Shown here one piece after another: positions 52,001 through 63,966 of a stretch of DNA of 64,000 nucleotides (position 1 is its first letter; every line of letters starts with the position of its first letter). The notes beneath the pieces are model-generated. The model saw nothing but the letters and a program-made list of their open reading frames with translations. It did no database searches and was not told the DNA's origin. This stretch comes from Plectrocnemia conspersa (lineage: Eukaryota > Arthropoda > Insecta > Trichoptera > Polycentropodidae): positions 806,001 through 870,000 of the forward strand of contig VTFK01000122.1 in the NCBI GenBank assembly GCA_009617715.1. The letters run 5' to 3'. The position numbers and the translations under genes were made by a program.

Positions 52001-53401
52001 GTTAAGGCATGTTTTATAAGTGTTTTCATCATAAATTCCGTGGAGGATTTCATATTGAGATTTAGTATGCCTCAGAAAGGCGCGATTGCGTCCCTATCTC
52101 TTGACCATTGTGCACAGGACCTCAGCGCGCTTCTCTTACACGAGCTATATATTATACAAGAGTGTTTTAACATGTTGTGCGCATTTATATATGAGTACAT
52201 AACCTAGAGTATGTATGTGTGTGAAATGTTTCAACTATTTTGCATAAATGCCATCGTGACGCATTGGGAAAACCTGTCAAGTCGTGATGATAAAATAATA
52301 AATATTTATCTACCAGTTTTGGCGAAAGGTGAACAAGTTTTTATAGCAAATTGGGTCGAAGGAGGTTCATGCCCCTTTTTGAGGACATGAACATCTTCGA
52401 CTTATGACCAGGTAAAAACAGCATTATAAAAAAAAGTGAAATGTATTTTATTTTCAGCTTGACTTTACACTCCTTTTGAATGTGACGCGTCAGACACTAC
52501 TCTTCTAAAAACAAGCCTTTGAAAGAATAAAGCTCAGAACCAGGAGAGAGAGAGAGTAATATTGTCTCAAGGACCATAATCCTTAAGCACCATAGTTTGG
52601 TAAGTAAATAATTTTAATTTACAGTTAAAAGTAATCAATATATCATTATATCAATATATATTTATATGACCATTTATTATAAATAGCACGAGCTTACATA
52701 ATTTAAATAAAGCAACAGATTGACATCCTGCTATGAATCAATCCGCCAATTAAACCCTAAAGTGTAACAAAAACTTGGCATAAAAAATATACAAATTTTC
52801 CTTAATCTGATCTTAATAAATCCTGTCATGAGACTGGGAATTTACGTGAATTAATAATTATATATTCAGTTTCTGATAAAATATTTAATGAAACACAATT
52901 GTTCTTTAAATAACTGAAACACGTAAATTCATACATCATGTGCAACAATGACCTTTGAGGCATTTTCCCAGTATTTTACACCACACGACCTTCACAACCG
53001 ACAGAAAATCGTCTATATTGTCTAGATTTCATTTAATTCATTAAGGTATTTCTCGGAACTAATTTCTAAGAAGATCGCGAATCTTTGATTCCATTATTAC
53101 ATCATAATAACAGAAGGTGTAGTAAACTGTTTATATTTGTATATATGTTGTTTATAATTTATAATAAATCTGCAAATTTGCAATCATTGACCCGCATGTG
53201 TGAGAAAGTGTGTAACTAGTTATCGACGATGATTTGATTCATTAACAGGTTTAGGTCGTCACGCTGTGCGTCATGTGTTGGGTTTTAAGAGGATGCCCCG
53301 GTGGCTTTTTTTCACCCGATTTTGAACTACTATTTAGTGTTTATATTGAAGTGGAATGATCGGTTAGGATTCATTTATACTTTGTCTTCTAACACGGCAA
53401 G
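49048..53401. other. Intergenic, upstream of transporter gene
   Basis: AT-rich with no exon seen before 53402. A lower-AT zone at about 52000-52450 includes the hairpin at 52356-52400. The stretch 53210-53400 immediately upstream of the first ATG is also less AT-rich and should contain the promoter. I could not fix a TATA box or initiator there with confidence. Confidence 0.45.
52356..52400. repeat. Imperfect hairpin, about 20-bp arms
   Basis: TCGAAGGAGGTTCATGCCCC and GAGGACATGAACATCTTCGA pair with one bulge and few mismatches around a five-T loop. It is short for a microRNA precursor. Confidence 0.65.
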
Positions 53402-53443
53402 ATGAAGTCAGACGAGTGTCAAGTAACGCAGCACTTCTTGGAG
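53402..53443 (+). CDS. Transporter exon 1 (start codon)
   Basis: ATG AAG TCA.. encodes MKSDECQVTQHFLE and ends at GAG|GTACGC. The phase (0) fits exon 2, which opens with GAA GGT GAA. The 5.1-kb intron is long but plausible. This exon could instead belong to another transcript, so RNA evidence would decide. Confidence 0.6.
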
Positions 53444-56400
53444 GTACGCATCGAGGATACTACGCTATGTTGTTAGAAGTTCACCTTCAAAATTAATTTA
53501 TTTTAAAACAGTGAAATATTTCGGAAAACGGTGTGGTTATAGGCCATTAAAATACTTGTGATTTTACATTTATTCAAAAAGTGCTTAATAAAATATTGGT
53601 GTATATATTAACAAGTATTTAAATAAATAAACTTATAGAATAAAATGTTTAAGACTCCTTTGCATTCATAAGAAAATCTATCATCTTTATGAATGGATAC
53701 TTTTATTTGTGTTCCCACACATTGTGTAATGAACGCGGATATATATTCCGTCTTTTTTTATAGTAAATAACTATCTATAAGGCAACTAATTATCTGATTA
53801 TTAAAACGAGGGTTGCCATATTTATATATATTAATGGGTTAATTAACTATTTCTTGTTAAAAATTCTATTAAAATATTTATACGAGACATCAAATTTTTT
53901 ACTGCACTTTTTCTAAAATAAAACAACAATTTTATACTACAAATTAAATAATCTTCTTGGGAAAAAAACATAAAGTAACATATATATTTATAGCACATTT
54001 AAGCTTCAGTAATTAAATTTATTTATTTTCTAATTTTTAGTACCCCAATTAAAAAATATTCTGTGGACTAAATAATCTTTTAGTCTGTAATTTATTATGT
54101 AAAATATTTTCAAAATTTTTTTTGATCCTATACTTTTTACAATATAAAAAAATATTATCTGTGTTTTTAATATAAATAACCATTAATATATTTTTCGTTA
54201 AACTTAAATTTTTTATCTAGGGACAGGTTTTATTATATCTAGTGACAGGTTTTATTATATAACAAAATAATCAAAATCTTACATATAAAATAAAAGTATA
54301 AAATATTATAATTTAGATCTTAATGCACGATGATATATTTTTATTGCATTTGTAAAACCAGCAAATTTTAATTTCTACAGATTATTATAAAAATATTATT
54401 ATGTAAATTCACACCACCTTAAACCTAGTTGTAGCTATCTACCTTTAAATTATCAGCCTTTCTAGTATTAAATAAATGTAAACCCTATTTTTTTATTTAT
54501 CACTCATAAAAATATTCTCGTCCTGTATTATTTTATCACTGATATAAAAATACAAAAACCATTATTTTAATGCTTCTTGATCATCTGTCCATTCTCATCA
54601 TTACAAATAATATATTTTTTTTATTGAAAACTACTCTCTATTTTGTTTTTTTTAAAGCATCATTTTATCTGATTGATTAGGCACATATATTTTTACACCA
54701 TCAATGAAACGAGACAATTTATTACTTTCGAATAGGTTTTTGTATTAACATTTAAAATATTTTTCATCCTAGATAATATTTTTCTAAGACCTAATTTCTT
54801 AATATTATCATTTTATCTATTTAACTACTTAATATTTTTATAATAAAATTATTTATACATCAGTAATAAACATATACTTTTAATTCATAATCATACCTAT
54901 TTTTTGTTCGGTGATTATTACGCAAAAAAAATCGGAAAGGAAAATTGCGCACAGTAAAAATTTCAAACAAAAATCCTGTTCATATAAATTCAGATAATTA
55001 ATATACACATAAATATACGTATATTTAAATGAAAAATGCCTTTATATTGTATATATAAACATATTTTACAATTATATTAGTAATTCACATTCCCTATAAT
55101 AACAAATTTTTTTTCTCAAAAATAAATAAAAATATTAAATAGTTGGAATTAAAAATTAAATATGTTTGACAATCAATCACCTATTCAGAATTTTACTGTG
55201 TGGAATTTTCATATGCGCAATTTTTGTTTGCATAATAATCCGGTCACTCTTTATTTTAAATTAAATTCTTCGTTTCGCAACGCCTATCGGTTAAAAGCGG
55301 GAGATGAGGACGAATTTTTTTGTGTAACACACGTCTAGTGTTCTATATTTTCAATACATTATTTATTTTTTTGCTTCCAAAGCCATCGGAAAGTGTCACT
55401 ACAAATTATTTAACTGCAGGAAATATTACCTATTCAAAAATATAATCACGCGAATAAAATTCCAGCCATTATTCTAACAAAATTATAGCTATATTATATA
55501 AATTTTATAATCATAATAAAGGATCACTATTCATTAAATAAATCTTTGATTAAAAAGTTATTTATTTATGATTTTTCGGTTAGATTTTTCACAACTTTTT
55601 CTTTGCAACTATCGCCAATACAATAATTTAATTTTCTATCTGCAAACATACATTACTTTTTATAAAACTAATATATGTATATTAATAACAATAGTATTCT
55701 TAATTTTCACTACTGTGGTACACCGTAACGTACTTGCTTTATCTTTAATAAAAATAATTTATTTTACCATTTTGTTTTAATTTAAAAAATATTTAACCGC
55801 TTTTTTACGAATTAATCTGCAGGAATTAATCTGCTTGGCACGCCCCTGACGAAAAAAATATTTCTGTATAGCTTTTGCTTTATCCAAATTGACTATTATC
55901 GGTTATCTTCAGGGATCATAAATAATAATATCAATTAATGACGAATGATAATTATTATAACAGACCGCTTTTCATTTTTTAAAACTCCTATAATTGTATA
56001 TATGCTTGCTCCCTTATATAAGTGTTTATGTTTCGATATATTATGTTTAGTTATAACATGATATTTATGATCAGAGTAAATAAATCAGTGCACAAGCAAT
56101 ACCTACAAGGCTGAAAACCATGTTTGAGTATCGGTGGCATATATTTTAATAATTGAAAGCTATTAATAAAGCTTATAATCAATATATGTCACTTTGCAGT
56201 AGCTTCCGGTTTTAATAACAATGCATATTTCAAAATAAAAATTCATATCTGGTGCAAGAATCGATCCCATGCTCTCTGGATTATTAGTTCAGCACATTAT
56301 TGAATTTAAATTGACTATTCTGGTCCTTAAAAAATCTCGAACTATTGCTAGCAATTAAAATTTTGTTATTTTAATATAGATATATTAAAAAAAAAATAAA

Positions 56401-59400
56401 ATACATATTTGTGTACCGGCGTTCGTCGTGCTACGACTAGATTTTAATAAATAAATAAATTAAAAAAATAATGAATAATCAGCCGCGCCTTTAAGAAAGC
56501 TATGTTTATAATTATGACATCACTGTATATAGAATAATACAAGCACGTGTATAGTTTTTTTCTTTGAATTAAAATATTTTAATCTGCACATCGTTAACTG
56601 CGCTCATAAAAAAAATCTCAAACAAAAGACTATTCTCAAACTGAAACTTGTACACTTTATGTTTGTATAAATTATTACAATTTTAATTAAAGTGGCAATA
56701 TAAATATTTTTAATTTATTTTACGTACATACATATATAATTTATAAATTTTAGCTTACAGTTATTTAATACATACATATAATATTTATTAAAATTTAAAT
56801 ATAAACCTAAATGTAAATTCTTAGCTATTTATTAAAATGTTTCATCAGTTTTTAATTAATATTTTTTTTGTAGTTTATTAAATATTTCAAGATCTAATGA
56901 CTTTCGCCCAATCTTCAGATATCTACTCTAACCTTCGAGTTTTATTTATTTCTGAAACCAACGGTTTGTGTCGGGCTTCTCTTCCTGGGCAGTTGTCTTT
57001 AAGTTATTGGCTTTGATCCCTTTTTAGAACTCAAATGAGTAATTAAAAATGATAAATTTTTCAAAATTACGGTTAAAACTACTTGCTAAAATATTTCGGT
57101 CAAACTTGTAAAGAGGTACAAACCATTTTAAAGAGTGCCTTTATATGATGGCCAAGGCAACGGAATAAACCACGAAATCCAAACGACAGTGGCAAAATAA
57201 TTGTATCTGGCATGTGCTTTTACTATTATTAGGGTTGAGTTGTATGCTGTATTTTGAACGTTTGTGGTTATTGTGCACTACCGGGTGTCCCACATGATAT
57301 ATTTATCTATTGTTGACGGCAAGCTTTTAGTCTTATGGAAATCTTACTTTGGCCAAAGCCAAAGTTATTGTTCGCTTTATATCTTAATTTAATATTTACG
57401 ACAATTCTATGGTCGTTTTTAATATCTGTATTTCATTGCTAAAAACCGCTTCATTGATTGCTAAATTCGGTAACTCAAACTCCTTAGAGATCAAATATTT
57501 TTACTAAAATTTAATTTATATTAATAAAAAAAAATATAAATATCCGCTAAAATATTAATTTATTTGACCAAATAACATAATTTGTAAAAATTAAATTTAA
57601 TTTGATTAGTACAAAAAATATTTTCGCACATTTTAATAAATTTGTGCTACTTTCACACTCAATTAAGAATGTTGTTGCTAAATCGCAACCACTGTCACTA
57701 TCGTCATTCAAAAATGACATTTGATTTTTTTAATCCGTGATCATAACAACGATAAATTTTACGATTCCATCGAATAATTATTACGCGAAAATATTTAATT
57801 GCGATTTATATACATTCGTGATATATAATATATTTATATTGACAATCGTAATGGCATCTTCGAACGTGATTTGGGTATAAAATTATTATTTTCCTCTCTT
57901 TTTGTATTCAACACAACATCCAGGTAAATCTCATAAGTTCGTTGTTTCAATAGTGGAGATTTTTTATTTGTGAACAAGGATAAAATAAATAATAATTACA
58001 GGGCTGCCACGATTTATCAAAAAAATTGGATATTAACTTCCGTCTGTGTGTCCGTTTATATTTTAAGACAATCTTTCGATATAAATGTTAAGTAATACGT
58101 TTGATGCAATTTATAAATTCGTTAACTGAACGGTTGTATTATGGTTGATTTCTTATGAAGGAATTGAACTAAATTTGTCAATGAACTATATGCTTTAAAT
58201 TACACTGTGTTCTAATATGTATTTCAACATATTTTTCACCATAGTTGCCACATGCGACTTATACTTAATTTATTAATAAATCGACTTAAAATTAAAACTA
58301 TCTACATATTACATAAACGAAAGCGTTGCTCTTAAATCACATTCATCCGGTTTGTTAAGATTTTTTGCTCAATGTTTATGTTTTTTCGCTTGCGTTCACT
58401 TGCCAGTAATCCTGAGAATTTTGCTATATATGTATTCATATGAAAAGGTTCTCATTTAGTTCACGACTGCCATTCTCTTTGTCAGGTTCACTATGAAACC
58501 GGTTAAAGTACTCATTGATATCATTTATTCTAATGTTAATATATTGTGCTAATGCTAGTTTATTATCGACAGGAAGGTGAATGTGATGGATCTAAAGAAG
58601 AAAAATATGAATCGAAATGGAGTGACATGAAATTATTGGAAAAGTTGAAACATATAAAAGTTACATAACAGTTGAACCTTTATTGGCTTGTTATGTCATG
58701 CCGAGTGTTCTTGCTGCATTGGCTGTTCAAAACATGAATCTGGAAAAAGCTTGCAGGGTAAATAAAGGTTATGGAGAAGAAATATGCGACAAGCTAATAA
58801 ATCAAGAAGCTGAAAATCACACGTTGGAGATGATTGAGGTTCAAAGTTTAGTGGCAAATATGAGCTCTTGGAAGTCTCCTTTGCAGACCTCTATCCCAGC
58901 GTTTCTAGTGATATTTATAGGGGCATGGAGCGATAGAACTGGAAGAAGGAGACCTTGCATGATGTTGCCACTATTTGGAGAACTTATCACAAGCGTTGGG
59001 CTGATATTTTGCACCATTTATTTCTTACAATGGCCTATGGAAGTTGCTGGGGTTGTAGAAGCGCTTCCACCAGCCCTAACTGGAAGCTGGACCACCATGT
59101 TTATGTCTGTTTTCAGCTACATATCAGATAATACGTCTATAGAGGATAGAACTTACAGGACCGGAATAGTCAACGTGTTCGTTAGTTTAGGTGTTCCTAT
59201 CGGTACAGCTCTCAGTGGTATTCTGACCAAAGTACTTGGATTCTATGGCATATTCACGATATCAATTGGTTTTTATCTGATGGGGTTCTTGTATGCGATA
59301 TTTGGAATCGAAGATAAAGTAATCGTGACGGATAAAAAGGAAGGCAATAAGAACTTTTTGATGGATTTCTTCAACCCAAAACATGTTAAGGACACATTGA

Positions 59401-62400
59401 TGGTGGCTTTCAAAACGAGAGATGGAAGCAGGAGATTGAGGGTTATGTTGCTGATGCTGGTTTTCGTTACATTGACTGGACCGACTTACGGTAAGAGTTT
59501 TTTACATAAGACAAGCCAAAATAACTTGTTTCGTATATTGGATGAATTAAAGAAGGTATGTACGGAAATAAATAATCACGATGATGTCATAACTACTATT
59601 TGTTATACGCATTTAAAGCGCATGACCTCTCATCTGTTTAAATACATATACATAGCTATTTCCGTATCTTTGTTGTATTTAAAAAATCACTATGATACTT
59701 TTAGATTTATCCAATATAATAAATATTCATCTAACTAATTAATATAAAAATAGTTTAACCCTACATTTGAATCAATGTTTTAACTACTACAAAATTATAA
59801 AACTACAATATATTTTATTACAAAAAATAAATTAACCTTAGTTAAGGAAAATTATTAACACCCTTATTTTAATTCAATATTTATTTATCCCAATATCATT
59901 GATTTTATTATTAATAATGCTTAGCTAATTTGACTTTTGCTTAGCCAAAATTTTTATTATAATATAATGTACATTCAACTCCAAAAATCCACTTTTGGGT
60001 GAAAATGATTTAATAATGTTATCTCATACCTTGAATCAAAATAAACATGCTCAAAAAAATTCTATTTACAAAATTTATTTTTTTACAAAATATTGTATTT
60101 TTTGCTATTAGTATTGTATTATTTTTTAATGTTTTGATTTTATATAATAGTATGTTAAATACAGTTTTAAAACAAACAGTAAAGTTATATATCTAATACG
60201 TCCTTAGCATAACATATTGGATAATATATATAGTGAATTACTTATTATTACTCTTATTCATAGAGCAGAAAGTAATAAAAATGTCTATGATGTATTCAGA
60301 TAAAAAAACTTTTCTTAAAAAAAAATATTTTTATTTATAGCTACTATAAACATCAATGTACAGTGAGTTATAGAAATATTTTTTTATAACAATTATTTAT
60401 ATTTAGGTAGAAGAAAAGTTGGCAAAAGCTTCTATTGACAATGTTATTTTTATTGTAGTTAATCTATTGCTGCATATATTTTTAGTCAGTTTTATCATTT
60501 TTTATAGATACGCGTTTCACGTAGTTAATATTATATAAATATTTTTATGTATTTTTTTATAGTATATTTTAAACTTAAATACTAGAAATATGTTAATTAA
60601 AATAACAAAATCAAACATTTATTAACAAACAGATTTTTTGATTACATGCAATCCAAAAATTTCATTCTAAAATCTGTATATATAATTTAGAACTCTAAGA
60701 TTTGTACAACATACCATAATCACTAATACAAATGATAGTAAAATTAAATTGAATTTTAAAGGAAATCTGTATATTTTTTATATATTCCTAAAGCAGATGA
60801 TTTAAAACTAATATTTTGTGAATTTTATTAAATGCAAATCATTTTTACCTTTTTTATTTGATTTTAAAAATATATATTTTAATATTGGAAAATATTTGAT
60901 TTGTTAATTTACTTAACTCTCAAATATGTGTTTCTTGCTAGTGAAATAACAAACTTGTTTTATTTTATACTGATAGCAAATCTTTGTATGTATGTATGTA
61001 TTGCATATCTAACTGATCTTACAAAATACAACATTATCATTCTCACGCGTTAAAATCGATTTTGCGTATTTTTAACAATTTCAAACAAACAAACTTTCTC
61101 AACCGTTTACTCAATTTTTCAGGGGAAACAGCTGTCGTCTATTTGTTTACACGTTATAAATTCAACTTTACGGAAGTGGACTACAGTATATTTATGGCGT
61201 ATTCTGTCGTCATAAATCTATTAGGTAAAAGCACCCCTTAAAATATTACTTTATAATATAGCATATATTATAAAATATTAAAACAAGTACACATATGTTT
61301 CAGGTATTATACTGGCAGTTTCATTCTTCAGTCGCTATCTGAAAATGGACGATTCGCTGATAGGAGTCATATCTGGCCTGAGTAAAATTTCTGCCAGTTT
61401 CATATACGCTTTTGCACCAACAGTCACGTGGTTTTATCTGGCACCTGTCTTTGACATACTAAGCGGAACTGGAATCATAGTGATGCGGTCCATCGCTTCG
61501 AAGCTTGTGGAGTCTAACGAAACTGGTATTGATTCATTCCCAACCTATATAAAAAATGATTTTGCAATTCGCTCAAGTTTAAAAATATTCTCTGGTAACC
61601 TTTTTTGGTATATTGGTCAAAATATTCATCGTTTTTGTTCTGCACGAATTGCCAAAAAAACACATATGCTTAGTAAGGTCACTTTCCATATTGACCATAA
61701 ACTGTAACTGGTTTGCCCAAAAAAAATATTGTTGGATGTTTTCCAAACGCCCCTTAAAATGGATGTCGATAATAACACTAAACAACAATTTGGTACCTTT
61801 TCTTGACATCAAAATGTAATAAAATAGCCCAATTTTCATACAAAATCGTAATCTGATTTCTTGTATTCAATATAAGGTCTGGTTTAATTATTGTAAGATT
61901 TCAGTCAAGTTTATTGATTTTAAAAACTATATACATAAATGTATAGTAAAAAGAAATATAATGTTTAATTAAAGTTTGATATATTAATTAATTATAATAG
62001 ACAATTGCTAAGTTTCAGATATTACAGTCAATCGGTTACCGAGAGCTTAATATATAATATGTATAAGATGTACTTCTGGAAAGGCTCTCTTTTCTGTAAG
62101 AATTAGCTGCAATTAAATTCGCTGATATAAAACTCACTTTAATTACTAATTAATTTATTATATATGTTATATTTTAGGCTAATCTTTATTAATTTAATAT
62201 TATATTCTTTGTTTTAAAATCTAGTACATGTTTATTTAAATTGTAAAAAAATAAGTTTGAATAAGGTAAATTTATAAATCATAAAAATGCACAAGAAACA
62301 TTATTAAGTATTTTTTTAAAAAAATAGTTAAAAATTACACCAATATTTTTTTTCAAGCGATTTTAAAAATTTAGAATACAGAGATTTGTATAGATTTGAT

Positions 62401-63866
62401 GTAGTTTTTAATCTTTTTCAGCAATCTTTTTAATTTAAGCAATACATCAAATTTAAAAAATACCAGTTAAAAACATTCTTAGGTATTTTTAAAACAATAG
62501 TTTATAAAAACTTTTTTCTTTTGACATTTATAACTATATAAAATATACCTCAAATTATCTTTTAATAATTTATAACTATAGTAAACGGTAATCATTACAC
62601 ATCTAAAAATAAATATGATATATTTTGTAAAAAAATATTTAAAAATTATAGCAAGATATTTTTTCAAGCGATTTAAAAAATTTATAATATAGACTTGTGT
62701 AATTTGTTTTAATGTTTAATACATCGAATTTAAAAAATGACAGTTAAAAACATTTTTAGATATTTTTAAGACAATATTTAAAAAAAATATTCTAGACAAA
62801 TTTTTCTAAGGTCTATTTTATAATTATATAAAATAGACCTTAAATTAACTTAAAATAATTTATAATTATACTAAATGGTAATCATTACGATGCATTTAAA
62901 AATAAATATTAGGCATTTGCTAAAAAAATAGTTTTACCAACTTAATATTTATAATTACAATACAGAGACCTAATTTCTACTTCAAATAAAACATTTTTAT
63001 AGAAAACGTTAACTATAGAGCACAATTTTTGTCTATTTTGTAAAAAACACAGTCCAAACTTTATACAACTTTATTTTTTATGGCGACTTTTTTTATTTTA
63101 AAATATATCATTTAAGACTAAAACGCTAAAATTTTACTTTAAAAACTTTTTTCATATTTTGTAAAAAACAAACATTTTTTCTAGCGATTATTGTACAATT
63201 TTTTTTATTTAAGCTTTATAGTTTTAATACAGAAATTTAAACTCTATTTGATATAGGTTTAATTTACAAATACATATATTATAAAAATGCACGTTAAAAA
63301 TATTTCTGAGTATTTTGAAAAGAATACTTAAAAAATATACCTATACCAAGCAATTTTTTGTAACGTTTTATTCTTTTAATATTTAAAATTCTAATATAGG
63401 GACTTTTTTTTTAAATTTTATCAAAGATGAAGTCAATTATAAAAATGCATTAAATCATTATTCATTATTATTTTAATACAAAGAAAAAACCTGTATTACA
63501 TAGCTTTCGATATTTCCGTATGAATATATGAACTAATTTATTGTATTTTATTTATAGGAAAAATACATTCACTATTCGGAGTATGCGAAGCAATAGTGCC
63601 CATGATATACACACCTATGTACAGCCAAGTTTATATTAACACAATTAATTCTATGCCTGGAGCCTTCTTTTTAGTGGGCGCTATGCTGATGGTACCTTCC
63701 GTAATAACATTTATGTCAGTAAATATATAAAATATTTATTTTATTTAAAATTTATTTTAATTATTAAATAAAAATACATTTTTTCCATAGGGGAATGTAT
63801 TTGTTGGAGCGGAGAGACAAACAGATAGAAGCCAAAAAGACACAACAAGCTAATGACGCACTGTGA
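53402..63866 (+). CDS. SLC46/PCFT-like major facilitator transporter, six exons, one apparent frameshift
   Basis: Coding exons are 53402-53443, 58573-59490, 61123-61224, 61304-61525, 63558-63714 and 63791-63866, about 505 residues if one base is restored in exon 2. SLC46 members are membrane importers. Mammalian PCFT carries folates with protons, and other members have been linked to muropeptide or cyclic-dinucleotide uptake, so the substrate here is not known. Visible family marks are ITVEPLLACYVMPSVLA in the first membrane segment, CRVN in the first loop, N-glycosylation sites NHT and NMS, and loop 2-3 motif GAWSDRTGRRRP, the PCFT-type GAWSDRxGRR signature. Further hydrophobic segments continue to the short Lys-rich tail RRDKQIEAKKTQQ. 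Exon 1 is assigned by its ATG, its GTACGC donor and its phase-0 fit. It is the least certain exon. Confidence 0.87.
53444..58572 (+). other. Transporter intron 1
   Basis: 5.1 kb, AT-rich. It contains a tandem pair at 54219-54262 (CTAG(G/T)GACAGGTTTTATTAT), a 14-bp tandem GGAATTAATCTGC-like pair at about 55810-55835 beside a hAT-like end GGCACGCCCCTG (55837-55848), and a family C copy with a tRNA-like segment at 56141-56295. Confidence 0.55.
56141..56295 (-). repeat. Family C repeat with tRNA-like segment (SINE relic candidate)
   Basis: The minus strand starts GTGCTGAACTAATAATCCAG and GGGATCGATTCTTGCACC (56249-56295), resembling an anticodon arm followed by a degenerate Pol III B box and T stem as in tRNA-derived SINEs. 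About 60 bp further along comes AGTGACATATATTGATTATA (56174-56193), which recurs at 10518-10537 and 15063-15082. The A box is too decayed to identify. Confidence 0.45.
58573..59490 (+). CDS. Transporter exon 2, with frame break near 58665
   Basis: After the acceptor ATCGACAG the frame reads EGECDGSKEEKYESKWSDMK.. LLEKLKHIKVT and meets TAA at 58666-58668. The next frame, starting ATA ACA GTT GAA CCT at 58665, carries the family start ITVEP and stays open to the donor GTAAGA at 59491. Restoring one base (ACATAACA to ACAATAACA) would join them. This could be a real mutation or an assembly error. The exon covers the first six membrane segments plus most of segment 7. Confidence 0.85.
59491..61122 (+). 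other. Transporter intron 2
   Basis: GTAAGA..TTTTTCAG, 1.6 kb, very AT-rich. A short (TATG)n microsatellite lies near 60986-61000. The reading frame that runs from exon 2 to 59738 is read-through into this intron. Confidence 0.7.
61123..61224 (+). CDS. Transporter exon 3
   Basis: Reads GETAVVYLFTRYKFNFTEVD then YSIFMAYSVVINLL. Phases 1 in and 1 out, with acceptor TTTTTCAG and donor GTAAAA. It holds the 7-8 loop and membrane segment 8. Confidence 0.85.
61304..61525 (+). CDS. Transporter exon 4
   Basis: Reads GIILAVSFFSRYLKMDDSLI, membrane segments around ISASFIYAFAPTVTWFYLAP, and ends at VMRSIASKLVESNET in phase 1 at the donor GTATTG. The conserved RSxxSKLV block before the last exons is typical of SLC46 proteins. 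The frame continuing to 61707 is intron. Confidence 0.85.
62280..63430. repeat. Decayed tandem repeat, about 280-310 bp units
   Basis: CAAGCGATTT recurs at 62354 and 62665 (weaker at 63346), CAGTTAAAAACATT at 62464 and 62741, and GGTAATCATTAC at 62587 and 62877. Two units are clear and two more are heavily decayed. Confidence 0.7.
62808..62841. repeat. Perfect 15-bp inverted repeat inside intron 4
   Basis: AAGGTCTATTTTATA, four bases, then TATAAAATAGACCTT. The corresponding place in the previous tandem unit (about 62520-62555) is a degenerate version. Confidence 0.85.
63558..63714 (+). CDS. Transporter exon 5
   Basis: Reads KIHSLFGVCEAIVPMIYTPM then YSQVYINTINSMPGAFFLVG and on to VITF. The SLFG..EAIVP block is conserved in SLC46 membrane segment 11. 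The donor is set at GTCAGT (63715) rather than GTAAAT four bases later, because only this keeps exon 6 in the frame with a sensible basic tail. Confidence 0.75.
63791..63866 (+). CDS. Transporter exon 6 (C terminus)
   Basis: After CCATAG the frame gives GMYLLERRDKQIEAKKTQQA then NDAL and TGA. It is a short basic cytosolic tail, as usual for the family. With exon 5 ending at 63714 the total length from ITVEP to the stop is an exact multiple of three. Confidence 0.8.
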
Positions 63867-63960
63867 TATTTAACATAATTTATATATTTATAATTAAGGT
63901 ATTCGCATATAAAGTATGTTATTTTGCGTTGTGATATTTAAATTATTTAAATTAATTATT

Positions 63961-63966
63961 AATAAA
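63961..63966 (+). terminator. Poly(A) signal of transporter gene
   Basis: AATAAA, 95 bases after the stop codon. A further AATAAA lies at the window's end. Confidence 0.6.

Larger units (their letters stand above)
61526..63557 (+). other. Transporter intron 4
   Basis: GTATTG..TTTATAG, 2.0 kb, very AT-rich. The part at 62280-63430 is a decayed tandem repeat, listed separately. Confidence 0.65.

Noticed and set aside
55568..55780. 70-codon plus-strand frame
   Set aside because: Hydrophobic AT-rich translation of low-complexity intron DNA with no family features.
57876..57923. TATAAAA with initiator-like TCAAC and a GTAAAT donor as promoter and leader exon of the transporter
   Set aside because: The leader exon would be only about 13 bases and lacks a start codon. 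The exon at 53402 explains the N terminus better. An alternative promoter is still possible.
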